The notes under the pieces were generated by a model. It searched no databases, had not been told where the DNA came from, and saw only the letters and a list, made by a program, of their open reading frames with translations. A stretch of 10,623 bases of DNA from Candidatus Nitrosopumilus sp. (GTDB lineage: Archaea; Thermoproteota; Nitrososphaeria; Nitrososphaerales; Nitrosopumilaceae): assembly GCA_016784625.1 (NCBI GenBank), contig JADHUF010000033.1, positions 1 to 10,623 on the forward strand. Direction: 5' to 3'. Below, one piece after another: positions 10,576 through 10,623 of this stretch. Position numbers and translations under genes: made by a program. How positions within the stretch are numbered: position 1 is the stretch's first letter; the number at the start of each line of letters is the position of its first letter.

Positions 10576-10623
10576 TGATGCAGGGAATATTTTTGTAAAT
10601 TCTAAACCCTCATTTCATGCCTG

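Noticed and set aside
1..10623. CRISPR array, rRNA, transposase or integrase
   Set aside because: No regularly spaced repeats with unique spacers, no rRNA-like sequence, and no integrase or transposase motif in any substantial frame.

Overview
The window looks like the edge of a mobile or extrachromosomal-type element lying next to a core chromosomal gene of an ammonia-oxidising archaeon (Nitrososphaerota/Thaumarchaeota, Nitrosopumilus-like). The host call rests on three things. The first is the 33 N-terminal residues of translation factor aIF5A, encoded leftward at the left edge. The second is strong AT richness with AGA/ATA-rich codon use. The third is a set of TATA-like boxes centred about 23-26 nt upstream of the first start codon of transcription units, the pattern of leaderless archaeal mRNAs.

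Layout. 1-101 (-): 5' end of aIF5A with its own promoter. 303-3169 (+): four genes, namely a 33-residue zinc microprotein on a leaderless GTG start, a 91-residue zinc-ribbon protein, an unrecognised 252-residue protein and a 575-residue FtsK/HerA-type P-loop ATPase. 3170-3551: gene-poor, with AT palindromes and one doubtful 30-codon ORF. 3552-4203 (-): a Cys-rich 74-residue protein and a single-pass 127-residue membrane protein, each with its own promoter. 4282-4629: dense direct and inverted repeats built on GTAC, the best replication-origin candidate. 4629-8144 (-): nine genes packed with no gaps, ending in a 690-residue primase-polymerase/SF3-helicase fusion. 8186-9691 (+): a large winged-helix protein divergent from that operon. 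9708-10575 (-): a 229-residue zinc-finger protein and a 31-residue membrane microprotein.

Working together (inference). The PrimPol-helicase would initiate replication at the GTAC repeats directly behind its own gene. The small zinc proteins translated in series with it would be DNA-binding or regulatory partners. The winged-helix protein, whose start is 42 bp from the operon start, is placed to regulate it. The HerA-like ATPase would move or package DNA. About nine of roughly nineteen genes carry visible Cys/His zinc-binding patterns. No integrase, tRNA, att site, capsid gene, transposase or CRISPR array is visible, so plasmid, integrated element and virus cannot be told apart from this window.

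The main result is that the replication operon contains five genes of 32 to 47 codons that a standard gene caller would miss. Every junction in it is a 1-, 4- or 8-nt stop/start overlap.
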